From Candidatus Contendibacter sp. (GTDB lineage Bacteria > Pseudomonadota > Gammaproteobacteria > Competibacterales > Competibacteraceae): a DNA stretch of 64,000 nt. Below are positions 53,059-62,879 of this stretch, in pieces. Position 1 is the stretch's first letter, and each line of letters opens with the position of its first letter. Made by a program: the position numbers and the translations under genes. The stretch spans positions 62,001 to 126,000 of the forward strand of contig JARSSP010000071.1 of the NCBI GenBank assembly GCA_029624675.1, given 5' to 3'. Below the pieces are notes generated by a model. The model was not told the DNA's origin and searched no databases. It was given only the letters and a program-made list of their open reading frames with translations.

Positions 53059-54027
53059 ATGGCCAACGCCATCTGTTTGGGCGAATTGCTGATCGATTTT
53101 GTTCCCACCGTGACCGGCGCCGGCTTGATCGATGCGCCAGCGTTCGTCAAGGCGCCGGGCGGCGCACCGGGTAACGTAGCCGTTGGATTGGCGCGGCTCG
53201 GGGTTTCGAGCGCGTTCATGGGTAAGGTTGGCGACGATGTCTTCGGGCATTTCCTGGCCGACACCCTAGCCGAGGCGGGCGTGGATGTTGGCCCGCTGCG
53301 CTTCTCAAGCGAGGCGCGCACCGCGCTGGCGTTCGTCTCTTTGCGGGCGGACGGCGAACGGGAATTCATGTTTTACCGCCACCCCAGCGCCGACATGCTG
53401 TTCAATCCTCGGGAAGTGGACGTCGAGGCAATCCAACCTGCCAAGCTACTGCATTTCGGTTCGATCAGCCTGATCGGTGAGCCGTCGCGCAGCGCCACCT
53501 TGTACGCAGTCGACACGGCGCGCGCCGCCGGTTGCTTGATTTCCTACGATCCTAATCTGCGGCTACCGTTGTGGCCGGACGCGAACGCCGCGCGAGAGGG
53601 CATGTTGCTGGGTTTGGGGAAGGCGCATGTCGTCAAGCTCAGCGACGACGAAAGCGAGTTTTTGACCGGAATCGGCGACCCGAAAGCCGCCTGTCGGGCG
53701 CTCTGGCACGAGGAACTGAAGCTGATGGTCGTCACGCGGGGCCGGCCGGGTTGCGTCTATTTCACCCCGGAATGTTCCGGCGAGGTGGCGAGCTTCGCGG
53801 TCAAGGCGGTGGACGCGACCGGCGCGGGCGACGGCTTCATGGCTGGCCTGCTGCAAGGCTTGCTCGCCGATCCAGGCACATTCCGAAACGAAGCGAGTTT
53901 GCGCGAATTGTGTCGTTTCGCCAATGCGGTCGGGGCGCTTACGACCCTGAAACGGGGCGCGATTCCGGCATTGCCGGGGCGGGAGCAGGTTTGGAATTTC
54001 TTGAACAGCCGCGGATCGCGGATGTAA
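53059..54027 (+). CDS. PfkB-family fructokinase
   Basis: The 322-residue carbohydrate kinase begins MANAICLGELLIDFVPTVTG and carries the two PfkB signatures: GGAPGNVAVGLARLGVSSAF (N-terminal) and DATGAGDGFMAGLLQGLLA (C-terminal with the catalytic Asp). The sequence resembles bacterial fructokinases (FrkB/ScrK-like), which phosphorylate fructose to fructose 6-phosphate. The ATG at 53059 is chosen because similarity begins exactly there; the frame stays open a long way upstream without protein character. The divergent region 52854-53058 contains the inverted repeat GTGTA-N8-TACAC (52914-52931). A PTS fructose operon is 3.4 kb downstream, so fructose use is duplicated by two routes. Confidence 0.92.
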   Translation: MANAICLGELLIDFVPTVTGAGLIDAPAFVKAPGGAPGNVAVGLARLGVSSAFMGKVGDDVFGHFLADTLAEAGVDVGPLRFSSEARTALAFVSLRADGEREFMFYRHPSADMLFNPREVDVEAIQPAKLLHFGSISLIGEPSRSATLYAVDTARAAGCLISYDPNLRLPLWPDANAAREGMLLGLGKAHVVKLSDDESEFLTGIGDPKAACRALWHEELKLMVVTRGRPGCVYFTPECSGEVASFAVKAVDATGAGDGFMAGLLQGLLADPGTFRNEASLRELCRFANAVGALTTLKRGAIPALPGREQVWNFLNSRGSRM

Positions 54028-54060
54028 CCATTCAGATATCCTGACGGTTTCGCCCCGTAC

Positions 54061-54338
54061 TGATGGGTTTCGTTCCTCAACCCATCCTACAACTCATTGT
54101 TTTCGTAGGATGGGTTGAGCGTGGCGAAACCCATCGCCGGGCCGGGACGAGGAAGGATTGATGGGTTTCGTTCCTCAACCCATCCTACAACTCATTGTTT
54201 TCGTAGGATGGGTTGAGCGTGGCGAAACCCATCGCCGGGCCGGGACGAGGAAGGATTGATGGGTTTCGTTCCTCAACCCATCCTACAACTCATTGTTTTC
54301 GTAGGATGGGTTGAGCGTAGCGAAACCCATCGCCGGGC
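54061..54338. repeat. Tandem 98-bp palindromic repeats (three copies)
   Basis: The unit begins TGATGGGTTTCGTTCCTCAA at 54061, 54159 and 54257, a period of exactly 98 bases; the copies are nearly identical and the third lacks the spacer GGGACGAGGAAGGAT. Each holds a palindrome of about 74 bases: GATGGGTTTCG...CAACCCATCCTAC, a CTCATTGTTTTC loop, then GTAGGATGGGTTG...CGAAACCCATC. This is the widespread REP/MITE-like element with TAGGATGGGTTGAGC arms. A cruciform or mRNA hairpin per copy is expected. It fills the gap between fructokinase and the NACHT gene. Confidence 0.92.
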
Positions 54339-54469
54339 TGGAAGCCAGTCAGTTGAAATCTAGCCTCGAATTGGCGACAGTGCTTTATCATTTGAGGACA
54401 GATTCGTTGCCGGATTTGGTGGCGCGTTTGCTGGGATTCTCGACGGACAACCAGGATTTTGAAACATGA
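54311..54469 (+). pseudogene. Remnant small ORF coupled to the NACHT gene
   Basis: From about 54338 an in-frame stretch reads LEASQLKSSLELATVLYHLR and then TDSLPDLVARLLGFSTDNQD, ending FET-stop at 54467-54469. It looks like the C-terminal 44 residues of a genuine small protein, and its stop overlaps the NACHT ATG as ATGA. There is no ATG: the open frame upstream enters the palindromic repeat, with a TTG at 54311 as the only start-like codon before a stop at 54302. A 5' end lost to the repeat array is the simplest reading. Confidence 0.45.
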
Positions 54470-57300
54470 TGGACTGGCAAGAAATCTGGAATTGGCTGAG
54501 AGATCAGCAAAATCGGGAAATAGTGACATTTATTGGCGGCGGCCTCGTGGTCGTACTGGGCGGCATCTGGGCGGTTTACACGCATTTCTTTCCTCGGCCC
54601 TCTCCACCTTCGGGCGATGCCGACCAAAGGAATAACGCGACCGCTCCCGCGCTCCCGCCGAACTCGGACCTTCCCGCTTTGCCGCCGCCCGATCCCGCCG
54701 CTTTGCGCGCGGTGTATCTCCGTTTGCGGGCCAGCGAGTGGCGGACCATCCCGCTGGATGTGCTCGACGAGCGGTCCGCCGACCCCGCCGCCCGGCGGTT
54801 GACCCTGGAGCAGGTGTACGTCGCGCTGAACGTGACCACGCCCCGCCCCAAGACGCTCTATCTGCAAGGCGTAGAAAACCACGAGCAACCACCGCTAGGC
54901 GCGGTGGAAGCGCTCTGTTGCGCGAAACGGCGACGCATGGTGCTACTGGGGCAACCGGGTTCCGGCAAGAGCACGCTGGGGCGCTATCTCTGTTTAACTC
55001 TGGCGGAAGCGTTGTCGGAACCGGACGCCGCGAATCTGGCGGAACGACTGCCGGGCTGGAATGGCCCTGTCCTGCTGCCGGTGTTCGTGCCGCTGCGCCA
55101 ACTGGCGGCCGGTCTGTCGGCGACCGATCTTGGAAGCGCCAGCCAGATCGAAGCCTTCATCCGCCAGCAGATGGATGCGCGGGATGCCTTGCGCGGTTTC
55201 GGCGAGCCGTTGCTGAAAGAGTTGGAAATCCAGGGCGGGCTGGTGATCTTCGATGGCCTGGACGAAGTGACCGGCGCGCAGCGTGCGCGGGTCAAGCAGG
55301 CGCTCCAGGAATTCGCCGACCTGTATCCCCGTTGCCGGGTTTTGGTGACGTGCCGGGTACACAGCTACCGGCAGGATTCGGCGTGGCAATTGAACTGGGC
55401 CGCCGAACACACGCTGGCGGATTTCGATCAGAACCAGATCGAACGCTTCATCGAGGCTTGGTATCACGCGCTCGCCGTCTTGAATCCCGGCAGTCCGGTC
55501 GATTACGCCGGCAAGGCGCGCACCCTGAAAACCGCGCTCGCCCCGAATGATCCGCGCGGTTTGCGGGACTTGGCGGGAACGCCGCTGCTGCTTACCGTGA
55601 TGGTGATCGTCCACGCCTACAAGGAACTGCCGGACAGCCGGGTCGGGGTGTATCGGGAATGCGTGGACATCCTGCTGCTGCGCTGGCAAGGGGCGCGCGA
55701 AGGCGAGGCGCGACGGCCGCCCTTGTTGAACGCCCTGCTGCCGCACGGCGGAACTGCCTCGAAGGTTAATCAGGGGTTGCGGGAAATCGCGTTCGAGGCG
55801 CACCGAGACGGCGAGCAGGATCAGCAAGGCGGTGGCCGAGCGCTGGTGAGCGACGTGATCATCGGCGGGGTGATGTGCCGCGAACTAGGGCCGCAAGGCG
55901 CTGAAATATTTCTGGATTACTGCCGGCACACCAACGGTCTGCTGCTGGTGGATCAAATCGTTGCGAGAGAAGCGGCCGAGCCGGCGATCCGCTACGTCTT
56001 TCCCCATTTGAGCTTCGAGGAATACCTGGCGGCGCTTTATCTGTTGCAAAAACCGGACGGCGGATTAGGAGAGGTCGTCAAACTGGCTGGCGATCCGGCC
56101 TGGTGGGAAGTAGCGCGGTTTTACGGGGAACACCAGTGTCACGACGAGTACAGCGCCAACCGGTATTTGGCGAAAACGCTGTTGGCGGAACTGTGTCCGG
56201 ACCGGGCACCACGGGACCGCAACGATGGCGACTGGCGGCGGGTGTGGCTGGCGGGCGCTCTGCTGCCGGGCTGGCGGCGGAGCGTGCCCACGGACGCCCG
56301 CGAGCCTGCGCTAGAAAACCGGATCGCGGGCGACGTGGTGGCGCTGGTGGAAACGCCGGCGGCGCTGCGCCAGGACGCCCCGGCTCGGGCGGCGATAGGG
56401 CGCGTGCTGGCGGCGTTGGGCGATCCCCGCCCCGGCGTCGGACTCGGTTCGGACGACCTGCCGGACGTACTGTGGGTGCGGATTCCGGGCACGCGAGCCG
56501 TTCGCGCCAGCGGCCGGTTTCCCGGCTTTACTGGCTTGCGTTTGGGTAACGGCGCGAAACCGGATTCTGAAGCCAGCGAGGACGAAAACTGGCCCGCCGA
56601 TGCCGCGCCGCTGGAAGTCGTCGATTTTGAACTGGCCGCTTATCCGGTGACGGTGGCGCAGTTCCGGCCATTCGTGGAACAGGACGGTTATCGGGAAGAA
56701 CGCTACTGGAGCGCGAACGGCTGGTGGTGGCGGGAAAGAGAGAACCAGTCGGAACCTTGGTTGTGGAATGATCCCAACTGGACCGTGCCGAATCAGCCGG
56801 TGATTGGAGTTTCCTGGTACGAAGCCGAAGCGTATTGCCACTGGCTGAACGAACAATTGCGCCAGCCGCTTGGAACCTTCCGCTTGCCGACGGAAGCGGA
56901 ATGGGAATGGGCGGCGCGCGGCCCGGAAGGGCGGCGTTATCCGTGGGGAGACGAGTGGGAAGCGTGGCGCTGCAACGGCGCGGAATCCGGTCTTGATCGC
57001 ACCAGCGCAGTGGGCTGTTTTCCGGGTGACGCGGCGGACTGGTGGCGGGTTATGACGGGCGGCGATAGTCGCTTGCACGATTTATCCGGTAATGTCTGGG
57101 AGTGGGCGTCGTCGGTGTATAACAAGGATTATTCAGAATCAAATCAGTCAGTTATCGACGCCAATTCCGGCGGTTCCCGGGTGCTGCGGGGCGGCTCGTG
57201 GGCCAACGTTCCGGGGTGGTTGCGGTCGGCCGCTCGCTACTGGAACGACCCGCGCGGTTGGGACGGCAACGCCGGGTTCCGTCTCGCCAGGACCTTATAA
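54466..57300 (+). CDS. Membrane-anchored NACHT ATPase with C-terminal formylglycine-generating-enzyme (C-type lectin) domain
   Basis: A 944-residue protein in four parts. Residues 17-40 are one membrane helix, residues 45-90 a Pro-rich linker. A STAND/NACHT ATPase follows: Walker [12 protein letters not shown] (161-170), Walker [13 protein letters not shown] (257-268), [12 protein letters not shown] (sensor) and [16 protein letters not shown] (512-527), the typical NACHT winged-helix end. Residues 665-944 are an FGE-sulfatase/SUMF1 domain: [66 protein letters not shown] and GFRLART. No catalytic Cys pair of true FGE is evident. The final 40 residues look like a DGR variable region. STAND proteins with such sensors act in signalling, immunity or conflict. 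A GC hairpin with T run follows the stop. Confidence 0.9.
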   Translation: MMDWQEIWNWLRDQQNREIVTFIGGGLVVVLGGIWAVYTHFFPRPSPPSGDADQRNNATAPALPPNSDLPALPPPDPAALRAVYLRLRASEWRTIPLDVLDERSADPAARRLTLEQVYVALNVTTPRPKTLYLQGVENHEQPPLGAVEALCCAKRRRMVLLGQPGSGKSTLGRYLCLTLAEALSEPDAANLAERLPGWNGPVLLPVFVPLRQLAAGLSATDLGSASQIEAFIRQQMDARDALRGFGEPLLKELEIQGGLVIFDGLDEVTGAQRARVKQALQEFADLYPRCRVLVTCRVHSYRQDSAWQLNWAAEHTLADFDQNQIERFIEAWYHALAVLNPGSPVDYAGKARTLKTALAPNDPRGLRDLAGTPLLLTVMVIVHAYKELPDSRVGVYRECVDILLLRWQGAREGEARRPPLLNALLPHGGTASKVNQGLREIAFEAHRDGEQDQQGGGRALVSDVIIGGVMCRELGPQGAEIFLDYCRHTNGLLLVDQIVAREAAEPAIRYVFPHLSFEEYLAALYLLQKPDGGLGEVVKLAGDPAWWEVARFYGEHQCHDEYSANRYLAKTLLAELCPDRAPRDRNDGDWRRVWLAGALLPGWRRSVPTDAREPALENRIAGDVVALVETPAALRQDAPARAAIGRVLAALGDPRPGVGLGSDDLPDVLWVRIPGTRAVRASGRFPGFTGLRLGNGAKPDSEASEDENWPADAAPLEVVDFELAAYPVTVAQFRPFVEQDGYREERYWSANGWWWRERENQSEPWLWNDPNWTVPNQPVIGVSWYEAEAYCHWLNEQLRQPLGTFRLPTEAEWEWAARGPEGRRYPWGDEWEAWRCNGAESGLDRTSAVGCFPGDAADWWRVMTGGDSRLHDLSGNVWEWASSVYNKDYSESNQSVIDANSGGSRVLRGGSWANVPGWLRSAARYWNDPRGWDGNAGFRLARTL
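57178..57291 (+). other. Candidate diversity-generating-retroelement variable region
   Basis: Codons 904-941 read [20 protein letters not shown] and [18 protein letters not shown]. In ordinary FGE domains this segment is conserved as SWNNNP...RSANR...NP...NNN-GFR. Here the fixed scaffold (VLRGGSW, P, LRSA, R, P, GFRLA) is kept while the intervening positions have become A, V, G, W, Y, W, D, G. Most variable codons end in C or T (GCC, AAC, GTT, GCT, TAC, AAC, GAC, GGT, GAC, GGC, AAC, GCC), as expected from AAC/AAT template codons mutated at adenines. No template or reverse transcriptase is in the window. Confidence 0.55.
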
Positions 57301-57336
57301 CCCTTTGATCTTTTTTCTTTTTCCCTTTTTGGGGGT

Positions 57337-57366
57337 CCAGGGGGCGAAGCCCCCTGGCGTTTTTTT
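57337..57366 (+). terminator. Terminator-like hairpin after the NACHT gene
   Basis: The stem CCAGGGGGC/GCCCCCTGG (9 bp, loop GAA) at 57337-57357 is followed by CG and seven T (57360-57366). It ends the NACHT transcript. Hairpins just past the variable region are also a required element in DGR targets, so it may serve both. Confidence 0.85.
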
Positions 57367-57407
57367 CGGGGTATAGCGTCAATAAGAAGAAAATCTCTGA
57401 TCCTCGC

Positions 57408-57436
57408 TTGACTTTTAGATTGTAATCGATTACAAA
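57408..57436 (+). promoter_or_regulatory. fru operon promoter with LacI-type operator
   Basis: A -35 TTGACT (57408-57413) and -10 TACAAA (57431-57436) are spaced by 17 bases, 40 bases before the fruB ATG. The perfect 16-base palindrome TTGTAATCGATTACAA (57420-57435) with a central CG covers the spacer and -10. A central CG palindrome is typical of LacI-family (FruR-like) operators, and binding here would block RNA polymerase. Confidence 0.75.
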
Positions 57437-57475
57437 TACTCACGTACAAATAGTACATCGCCATAGGAGAAACAA

Positions 57476-59977
57476 ATGAAAACGATTACTCGCTCCTGCA
57501 TTCGACTCGACGCAAGGGCCGCCGCCAAGGACGAAGCCATCCGCCTCGCCGGGCAACTCCTAGCGGACGCCGGCTACATCGAACCCGGCTACATCGACAG
57601 CCTGCTCAAGCGCGAACAAGTCGCCAACACCTTCCTCGGCAGTGGCGTCGCCATTCCCCACGGCATGATCGAAGACCGCCACCTCATCCACCACACCGGC
57701 ATCGCCATCCTGCAACTGCCCAACGGGGTCGAGTGGAACGAAGGCCAGAAAGCCTATCTGGTGGTTGCCATCGCCGCGCAATCGGACGAACACATCGGCC
57801 TGCTGCGTCGGCTCACACGCTTGATGCAGCAACCCGACGCCATCGACGCACTGGTGCAAGCGCATAACCCGCTGGTGCTGATCGCCGCGCTCGGTGATGC
57901 TCCGGCTCCAACCGTCGTCCTAGAACCGGAAGCCGCGCCCGCTTGGCCCGCCGACGCCGAAACGACCTGGACCGTGGATTACCCCAACGGCCTGCATGCC
58001 CGTCCCGCCACCCGCTGGGTTGAAACCGCCAAGCGCTTTCCCTGCGAGTTGCGCATCTACAAGGACGCCGAATTTGCCGACGCCAAGACGCTGACCGACC
58101 TGCTCGCCCTCGGCGTCACGAACGGGACCAACCTGCGACTCGCCGCGCGTGGCCCCGACGCTCAGCGCGCCCTGAACGCCCTGGTCGACACGGTGCGCGG
58201 ACTGTCGGCCGTGGAACAGGCCGACGCCGAACGAGCGCGTAAAAATGCCTTGGCCGCCCGCAAGACCAAGCCCGATTGGACCCCGAGCGGCGCCCCGCGC
58301 ACCCTGTACGGATTGGGCGCCAGCCCCGGCCTCGCGGTCGGCAAATTGGTCCGCCACGTCTCCCAACATTTCGACATCACCGACCAACCCGGCGACGTAA
58401 TCGCCGAAGGCGAGGCGCTGGAACAAGCGTTGCTCGCGGTGCGCGCCGAGCGCGAGGAACTGGAAGGGCGCACTCGGCAGCGCCTCAGCGCCGCCGAAGC
58501 CGCCATCTTCGCCGCCCAACGCGAACTGTTGACCGATCCGGTACTGACCCGCGACGCGCTGACCACGATCATGCAGGGTCACGGCGTCGCCTGGTCCTGG
58601 CAACGAGCACTGCGGGCGCGCATCGACAAACTCCAACAGGTGAACGATCCGTTGCTGGCGGCTCGCGCGGTCGATCTGCGCGATGTCGGCGAACGGGTGC
58701 TGGCCCAATTGCTCGGCATCGAACGGCAGCAAATCACCCTGACCGAACCGTCGATCCTGGCGGCGGACGACCTCACCCCCTCCGACACCCTGCATCTCGA
58801 TACCCGCCACGTGGTGGGACTCGCGACCAGCGTCGGCGGCCCTACCTCGCACACCGCGATTCTGGCTCGCACGCTGGGTTTGCCCGCCATCGTGGCGGCC
58901 GGTCCCGCTTTGCTGGCCGCGTCCGAAGGCGGCGTCGCCGTGTTGGATGGCGGCAGCGGCTGCCTCTATCTCGACGTGAGCGAGGCCGACCAGCGCAGCG
59001 TCGCCGAAGTGATCACTCGCCAAGCCGCCGCTCGCGAAAGCCTGCGCGCCACCCGCCATCTGCCGGCGACCACCACCGACGGCCACACGATCGAGATTGC
59101 CGCCAACGTCGCCAACCCGAAACAGGCCAGCGCGGCGCTGGACGCCGGCGCCGAAGGCATCGGCTTGATGCGTACCGAGTTCTTGTTCCTGGAACGCAAC
59201 AATGCGCCGGACGAAGAGGAGCAGTATCAGGTTTATCGCGAAATGGTCGAAGTCATGGCCGGCCGCCGGCTAATCATCCGCACGCTGGATATCGGCGGCG
59301 ACAAGCAGGTGCCCTATCTTGACCTGCCGCGCGAGGAAAATCCCTTCCTCGGCGTGCGCGGCGCGCGGCTGCTGTTGCAGCGGCAGGATCTGCTCTACGC
59401 CCAGTTGCGGGCGCTCTACCGCGCCGCCCAACACGGCCCGCTGTGGATCATGTTCCCGATGGTCACCCATGTCGGCGAGATCGAAGCCTTGCGCGGCCAC
59501 TGCGAGCTGGCCCGCGAGCAAGTCAAAGGTCCCGAAGTCAAGCTCGGCATCATGGTTGAGGTGCCGGCGGTGGCGGTGATGGCCGACCGCTTCGCGTCCA
59601 TGGTCGATTTCTTCTCCATCGGCACCAACGATCTGACCCAGTACACGCTGGCGGTGGATCGCCAGCATCCCGAACTCGCCGCGCAAGCCGACAGCCTGCA
59701 TCCAGCCGTGCTCAACCTGATCGACGCCACGGTGCGGGGCGCGCAAGCGGCGGCCCGCTCGGTCGGTGGCGGCTGGGTCGGGGTCTGCGGCGGTCTGGCC
59801 GGCGATCCGCTGGGCGCCCGGATTCTGACCGGTCTGGGCGTCGACGAACTGAGCATGAGCGCCCAGGACATCGCCCCGGTGAAAGCCGCGCTGCGCGGCG
59901 AATCGCGGACATCGATGCAGGAACTGGCCCGACGCGCGCTGCGCGCCCGCACCGCCGAGGAAGTCCGCGCCCTATGA
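57476..59977 (+). CDS. fruB: Fructose PTS multiphosphoryl transfer protein (EIIA-HPr-EI fusion)
   Basis: An 833-residue cytoplasmic phosphotransferase joining three PTS proteins. Residues 1-140 are EIIA(Fru) with His62 in [15 protein letters not shown]. Residues 163-245 are HPr with His174 in [14 protein letters not shown]. Residues about 275-833 are enzyme I with His459 in [20 protein letters not shown] and the PEP-binding segments [17 protein letters not shown] and [20 protein letters not shown]. It passes phosphate from PEP to the FruA IIB domain. An AGGAGAAAC ribosome site precedes the ATG. The same fusion occurs in Xanthomonas and Pseudomonas, where it makes the fructose PTS independent of general PTS proteins. 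It overlaps fruK by ATGA. Confidence 0.96.
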   Translation: MKTITRSCIRLDARAAAKDEAIRLAGQLLADAGYIEPGYIDSLLKREQVANTFLGSGVAIPHGMIEDRHLIHHTGIAILQLPNGVEWNEGQKAYLVVAIAAQSDEHIGLLRRLTRLMQQPDAIDALVQAHNPLVLIAALGDAPAPTVVLEPEAAPAWPADAETTWTVDYPNGLHARPATRWVETAKRFPCELRIYKDAEFADAKTLTDLLALGVTNGTNLRLAARGPDAQRALNALVDTVRGLSAVEQADAERARKNALAARKTKPDWTPSGAPRTLYGLGASPGLAVGKLVRHVSQHFDITDQPGDVIAEGEALEQALLAVRAEREELEGRTRQRLSAAEAAIFAAQRELLTDPVLTRDALTTIMQGHGVAWSWQRALRARIDKLQQVNDPLLAARAVDLRDVGERVLAQLLGIERQQITLTEPSILAADDLTPSDTLHLDTRHVVGLATSVGGPTSHTAILARTLGLPAIVAAGPALLAASEGGVAVLDGGSGCLYLDVSEADQRSVAEVITRQAAARESLRATRHLPATTTDGHTIEIAANVANPKQASAALDAGAEGIGLMRTEFLFLERNNAPDEEEQYQVYREMVEVMAGRRLIIRTLDIGGDKQVPYLDLPREENPFLGVRGARLLLQRQDLLYAQLRALYRAAQHGPLWIMFPMVTHVGEIEALRGHCELAREQVKGPEVKLGIMVEVPAVAVMADRFASMVDFFSIGTNDLTQYTLAVDRQHPELAAQADSLHPAVLNLIDATVRGAQAAARSVGGGWVGVCGGLAGDPLGARILTGLGVDELSMSAQDIAPVKAALRGESRTSMQELARRALRARTAEEVRAL

Positions 59978-60957
59978 ATCCGCTGAATCCCTTTGCCGAA
60001 TCGCCCCACGTGGTCACCGTCGCGCTCAATCCGGCGCTGGACCAGACCATCGAAATCGCCGGCCTGCGTCCCGGTGCCGTCAACCGCGCCCTGCGGATGC
60101 AGGTCGATGTTGGCGGCAAGGCGGTCAACGTTGCCTCCTGCCTGTCCGACTTTGGGGTGAACACCGCCGTGACCGGCCAGATCGGCCGCGACAACGCCGC
60201 GCTGTTCGAGGAATTGTTCCAGCGCAAGAAGATCGCCAATCACTGCTACTACCTGGATGGCCTGACCCGGATCAACAGCAAGCTGGTCGATACGGTCAGC
60301 GGCGAGACCACCGATCTAAACATGCCGGGGCCGGAATTCACCCCCGCTGCCGCGACGGAATTGCTGGAGCAGGTGTTGCAACGCCTGGATTTGCTGGTCG
60401 AGCACGCGCGCTGGGTGGTGCTGTCCGGCAGCCTGCCGCCGGGGATACCGGAAGACGCCTACGCCACGATTACCCGACGAGTGCAAGCGGCCGGTGGCGC
60501 GGTCCTGCTCGACACCAGCGGCGCGCCGCTGCGAGTGGCGCTCGCGACCGGTCCCAAGATCGTCAAACCGAACCGGCATGAACTGGCTGAGTTGGTCGGT
60601 CGGCCGCTCGACACGCTGGAAGCTCTGGTCGCCACCGGGCGAGAACTGCTGGCCGGTTCACCCGCACCCGATCTGGTCGCGGTGTCGCTGGGCGAAGACG
60701 GCGCGTTGTTTCTCACTCGCAATCAAGCGCTACGCGCTTTACCGGCGCGGGTGAACGTCAGCAGCACCGTCGGCGCCGGCGACGCCATGGTAGCCGGCTT
60801 GGTCGCGGCGCAACTCGAAGGGTTGTCGCTGGCTGATACCGCCCGACTGGCAACCGCCTTCGCCGCCGCCAAGCTGACCCGGCTCGGTCCGCATCTACCG
60901 CGTCCGGCTGAGGTCCGCGCCCTCGCCCAGCAAATCAGCGTGCTACCCATCGCTTGA
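59974..60957 (+). CDS. fruK: 1-phosphofructokinase
   Basis: FruK phosphorylates fructose 1-phosphate, the PTS product, to fructose 1,6-bisphosphate. The 327-residue protein is a PfkB-family kinase: VTVALNPALDQTIEIAGLRP at the N-terminus, VGGKAVNVASCLSDFGV, the KPNRHELAELVGRPL segment and the C-terminal signature VSSTVGAGDAMVAGLVAAQL with catalytic Asp. Its start overlaps the fruB stop (ATGA, 59974-59977), so translation is coupled. The order fruB-fruK-fruA is the common proteobacterial operon. Confidence 0.96.
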   Translation: MNPLNPFAESPHVVTVALNPALDQTIEIAGLRPGAVNRALRMQVDVGGKAVNVASCLSDFGVNTAVTGQIGRDNAALFEELFQRKKIANHCYYLDGLTRINSKLVDTVSGETTDLNMPGPEFTPAAATELLEQVLQRLDLLVEHARWVVLSGSLPPGIPEDAYATITRRVQAAGGAVLLDTSGAPLRVALATGPKIVKPNRHELAELVGRPLDTLEALVATGRELLAGSPAPDLVAVSLGEDGALFLTRNQALRALPARVNVSSTVGAGDAMVAGLVAAQLEGLSLADTARLATAFAAAKLTRLGPHLPRPAEVRALAQQISVLPIA

Positions 60958-60967
60958 AGCAAAACAC

Positions 60968-60999
60968 CCTCACCCTAGCCCTCTCCCAAAGGGAGAGGG
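60968..60999. repeat. Intergenic hairpin repeat between fruK and fruA
   Basis: CCCTCACCCTAG leads into a perfect 9-bp stem CCCTCTCCC-AAA-GGGAGAGGG (60979-60999). It has no T run, so it is more likely an mRNA-stabilising or processing element than a terminator. It is related to the element at 35207-35247. Confidence 0.75.
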
Positions 61000-61033
61000 A
61001 ACTCACTGATTGGAAATTGAGAGGAACCCGAAC

Positions 61034-62800
61034 ATGGCTAAACTCGTTGCCGTCACCGCGTGCCCGACCGGCATCGCGCACACCATCATGGCCGCCGAAG
61101 GGCTGGAACAAGCCGCCAAGGCGCTCAAACATGACATCCACGTCGAGACCCAAGGCTCGGTCGGGACACGAAACACGCTGTCCGACGAGACCATCGCCGC
61201 CGCCGACATGGTCATCATCGCCGCCGACACGCGGGTGGACATCGCCCGCTTCGCCGACAAACCGCTCTACGAGACCACCACCGAACCGGCGATCCGCAAC
61301 AGCGCCGCCGTGATCGAAGCCGCACTCGCCAGCGTTTCGGCATCGGCTGCCCCACCGGCGGCCAGCTTGAAGATCGTCGGCATCACCTCCTGCCCGACCG
61401 GCATCGCCCACACTTTCATGGCGGCGGAAGGCTTGGAACAGGGGGCGAAAAGCCAGGGCCACGCCGTCAAGATCGAAACCCAAGGCTCGGTCGGCGCCAA
61501 GAACAATCTGACCGCCGAAGATATCGCGGCGGCGGATCTGGTGATCATCGCCGCCGACACCCAGGTCGATAAAAGCCGGTTCGCCGGCAAGCGGATCTAC
61601 GAGGCCAGCACCAAGGCGGCGATTCACGACGGCGCCGAACTGGTGCGCAAAGCCATCGCCGAAGCCAAGGTCGCGGGCGGCACGACGGGTGGCGCCAGTA
61701 TCGAGGACCAGGTCAAGCAGGCCAAGGCCCAGCAGGCCGCCGCCCGTACCGGCGTTTACAAGCACTTGATGACCGGCGTGTCCTACATGCTGCCTTTCGT
61801 GGTGGCGGGCGGTTTGCTCATCGCCATCAGTTTCGCGCTCGGCGGCATCAACGTCTACGACGACGCCCACAAGGGCACCTTGGGCTGGACGTTGTTTCAG
61901 ATCGGGGCGAAAGCGGGTTTCGCCTTGATGGTGCCGGTTTTGGCGGGCTTCATCGCCTATTCCATCGCCGACCGGCCAGGCATCACGCCGGGCATGATCG
62001 GCGGCATGATCGCCGGCGCGATCGGTTCCGGTTTTCTCGGTGGCATCGCCGCCGGCTTCCTCGCCGGTTATATCGTCAAATTTCTCAGCGACAACCTCCC
62101 ATTGCCGCGCACGTTGGCCGGTCTCAAGCCGGTCTTGATCCTGCCGTTGCTCGGCACCACCCTCGTCGGTTTGCTGATGTATTACGTGGTCGGCGAACCG
62201 GTTGCCGCCGCGCTCGCGGCGATTACGAGCTGGCTCAAGGGGATGCAAGGCGCCAACGCGGCTTTCCTCGGCCTGTTGCTCGGCGCGATGATGGCGTTCG
62301 ACATGGGGGGTCCGGTCAACAAGTCAGCCTACGCCTTCGCCACCGGCCTGATCACCAGCCAGACCGACCCTATTTACGGACCGATGGCGGCGGTGATGGC
62401 GGCTGGCATGACGCCACCCTTGGGGTTGGCGCTGGCCGCTCTGCTGTTCAAGAACCGTTTCTCGCTGGACGAACGGGAAGCGGCCGGTGCGACCGCCGCG
62501 CTCGGCATTTCCTTCATCACCGAAGGCGCGATTCCCTACGCTGCCAAGGACCCGCTGCGGGTCATTCCGGCGCTGGTGATCGGTTCGGCCCTCACCGGCG
62601 CGATTGCGATGGTGGCCGGCTGCGAGTTGCGGGTGCCGCACGGGGGTGTGTTCGTACTGCCGATTCCGAATGCGGTAACGAACCTCGGTCCCTATTTGTT
62701 CGCCATCGTAGTCGGCACGCTGGTGACGACCGCCGCGCTGTTCTTCCTGAAAAAGCCGGTCGAGGCCAAGGCGGCGCTCGCTCCCGCCGGCGCGCGCTGA
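61034..62800 (+). CDS. fruA: Fructose-specific PTS permease, IIB-IIB-IIC
   Basis: FruA imports and phosphorylates fructose to fructose 1-phosphate at the inner membrane. From ATG 61034 ([20 protein letters not shown]) it has 588 residues; a GAGAGGAA ribosome site lies ahead, and an ATG 8 codons upstream is less likely. Two IIB domains follow one another, each with the phospho-Cys loop ([10 protein letters not shown] near residue 10 and [10 protein letters not shown] near residue 119). Then comes a linker and the IIC domain of about 340 residues with about nine helices ([41 protein letters not shown]). In E. coli FruA the first IIB-like domain has lost this Cys motif; here both keep it. A terminator follows. 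Confidence 0.95.
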   Translation: MAKLVAVTACPTGIAHTIMAAEGLEQAAKALKHDIHVETQGSVGTRNTLSDETIAAADMVIIAADTRVDIARFADKPLYETTTEPAIRNSAAVIEAALASVSASAAPPAASLKIVGITSCPTGIAHTFMAAEGLEQGAKSQGHAVKIETQGSVGAKNNLTAEDIAAADLVIIAADTQVDKSRFAGKRIYEASTKAAIHDGAELVRKAIAEAKVAGGTTGGASIEDQVKQAKAQQAAARTGVYKHLMTGVSYMLPFVVAGGLLIAISFALGGINVYDDAHKGTLGWTLFQIGAKAGFALMVPVLAGFIAYSIADRPGITPGMIGGMIAGAIGSGFLGGIAAGFLAGYIVKFLSDNLPLPRTLAGLKPVLILPLLGTTLVGLLMYYVVGEPVAAALAAITSWLKGMQGANAAFLGLLLGAMMAFDMGGPVNKSAYAFATGLITSQTDPIYGPMAAVMAAGMTPPLGLALAALLFKNRFSLDEREAAGATAALGISFITEGAIPYAAKDPLRVIPALVIGSALTGAIAMVAGCELRVPHGGVFVLPIPNAVTNLGPYLFAIVVGTLVTTAALFFLKKPVEAKAALAPAGAR

Positions 62801-62845
62801 TGTCTTGAGTGATGTTGAGTGATGGGTGGTCCACCCCACGCCTTT

Positions 62846-62879
62846 CCACGGGCGGCGCAAACTCCGTCCGTGGTTTTTT
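62846..62879 (+). terminator. Rho-independent terminator of the fru operon
   Basis: The stem CCACGGGCGG/CCGTCCGTGG (one G-T pair, loop CGCAAACT) is followed by TTTTTT at 62874-62879, 46 bases after the fruA stop. Confidence 0.88.

Noticed and set aside
54061-54338. The 98-bp repeats as a CRISPR array
   Set aside because: Repeat plus spacer are identical in every unit, the repeat is a long palindrome and no cas gene is present; it is a tandem palindromic repeat.
57301-57475. Possible DGR template repeat or reverse-transcriptase gene downstream of the NACHT gene
   Set aside because: The stretch holds only a pyrimidine run, a terminator and the fru promoter; no copy of the VRLGGSW-coding sequence and no YxDD motif is present here or elsewhere in the window.
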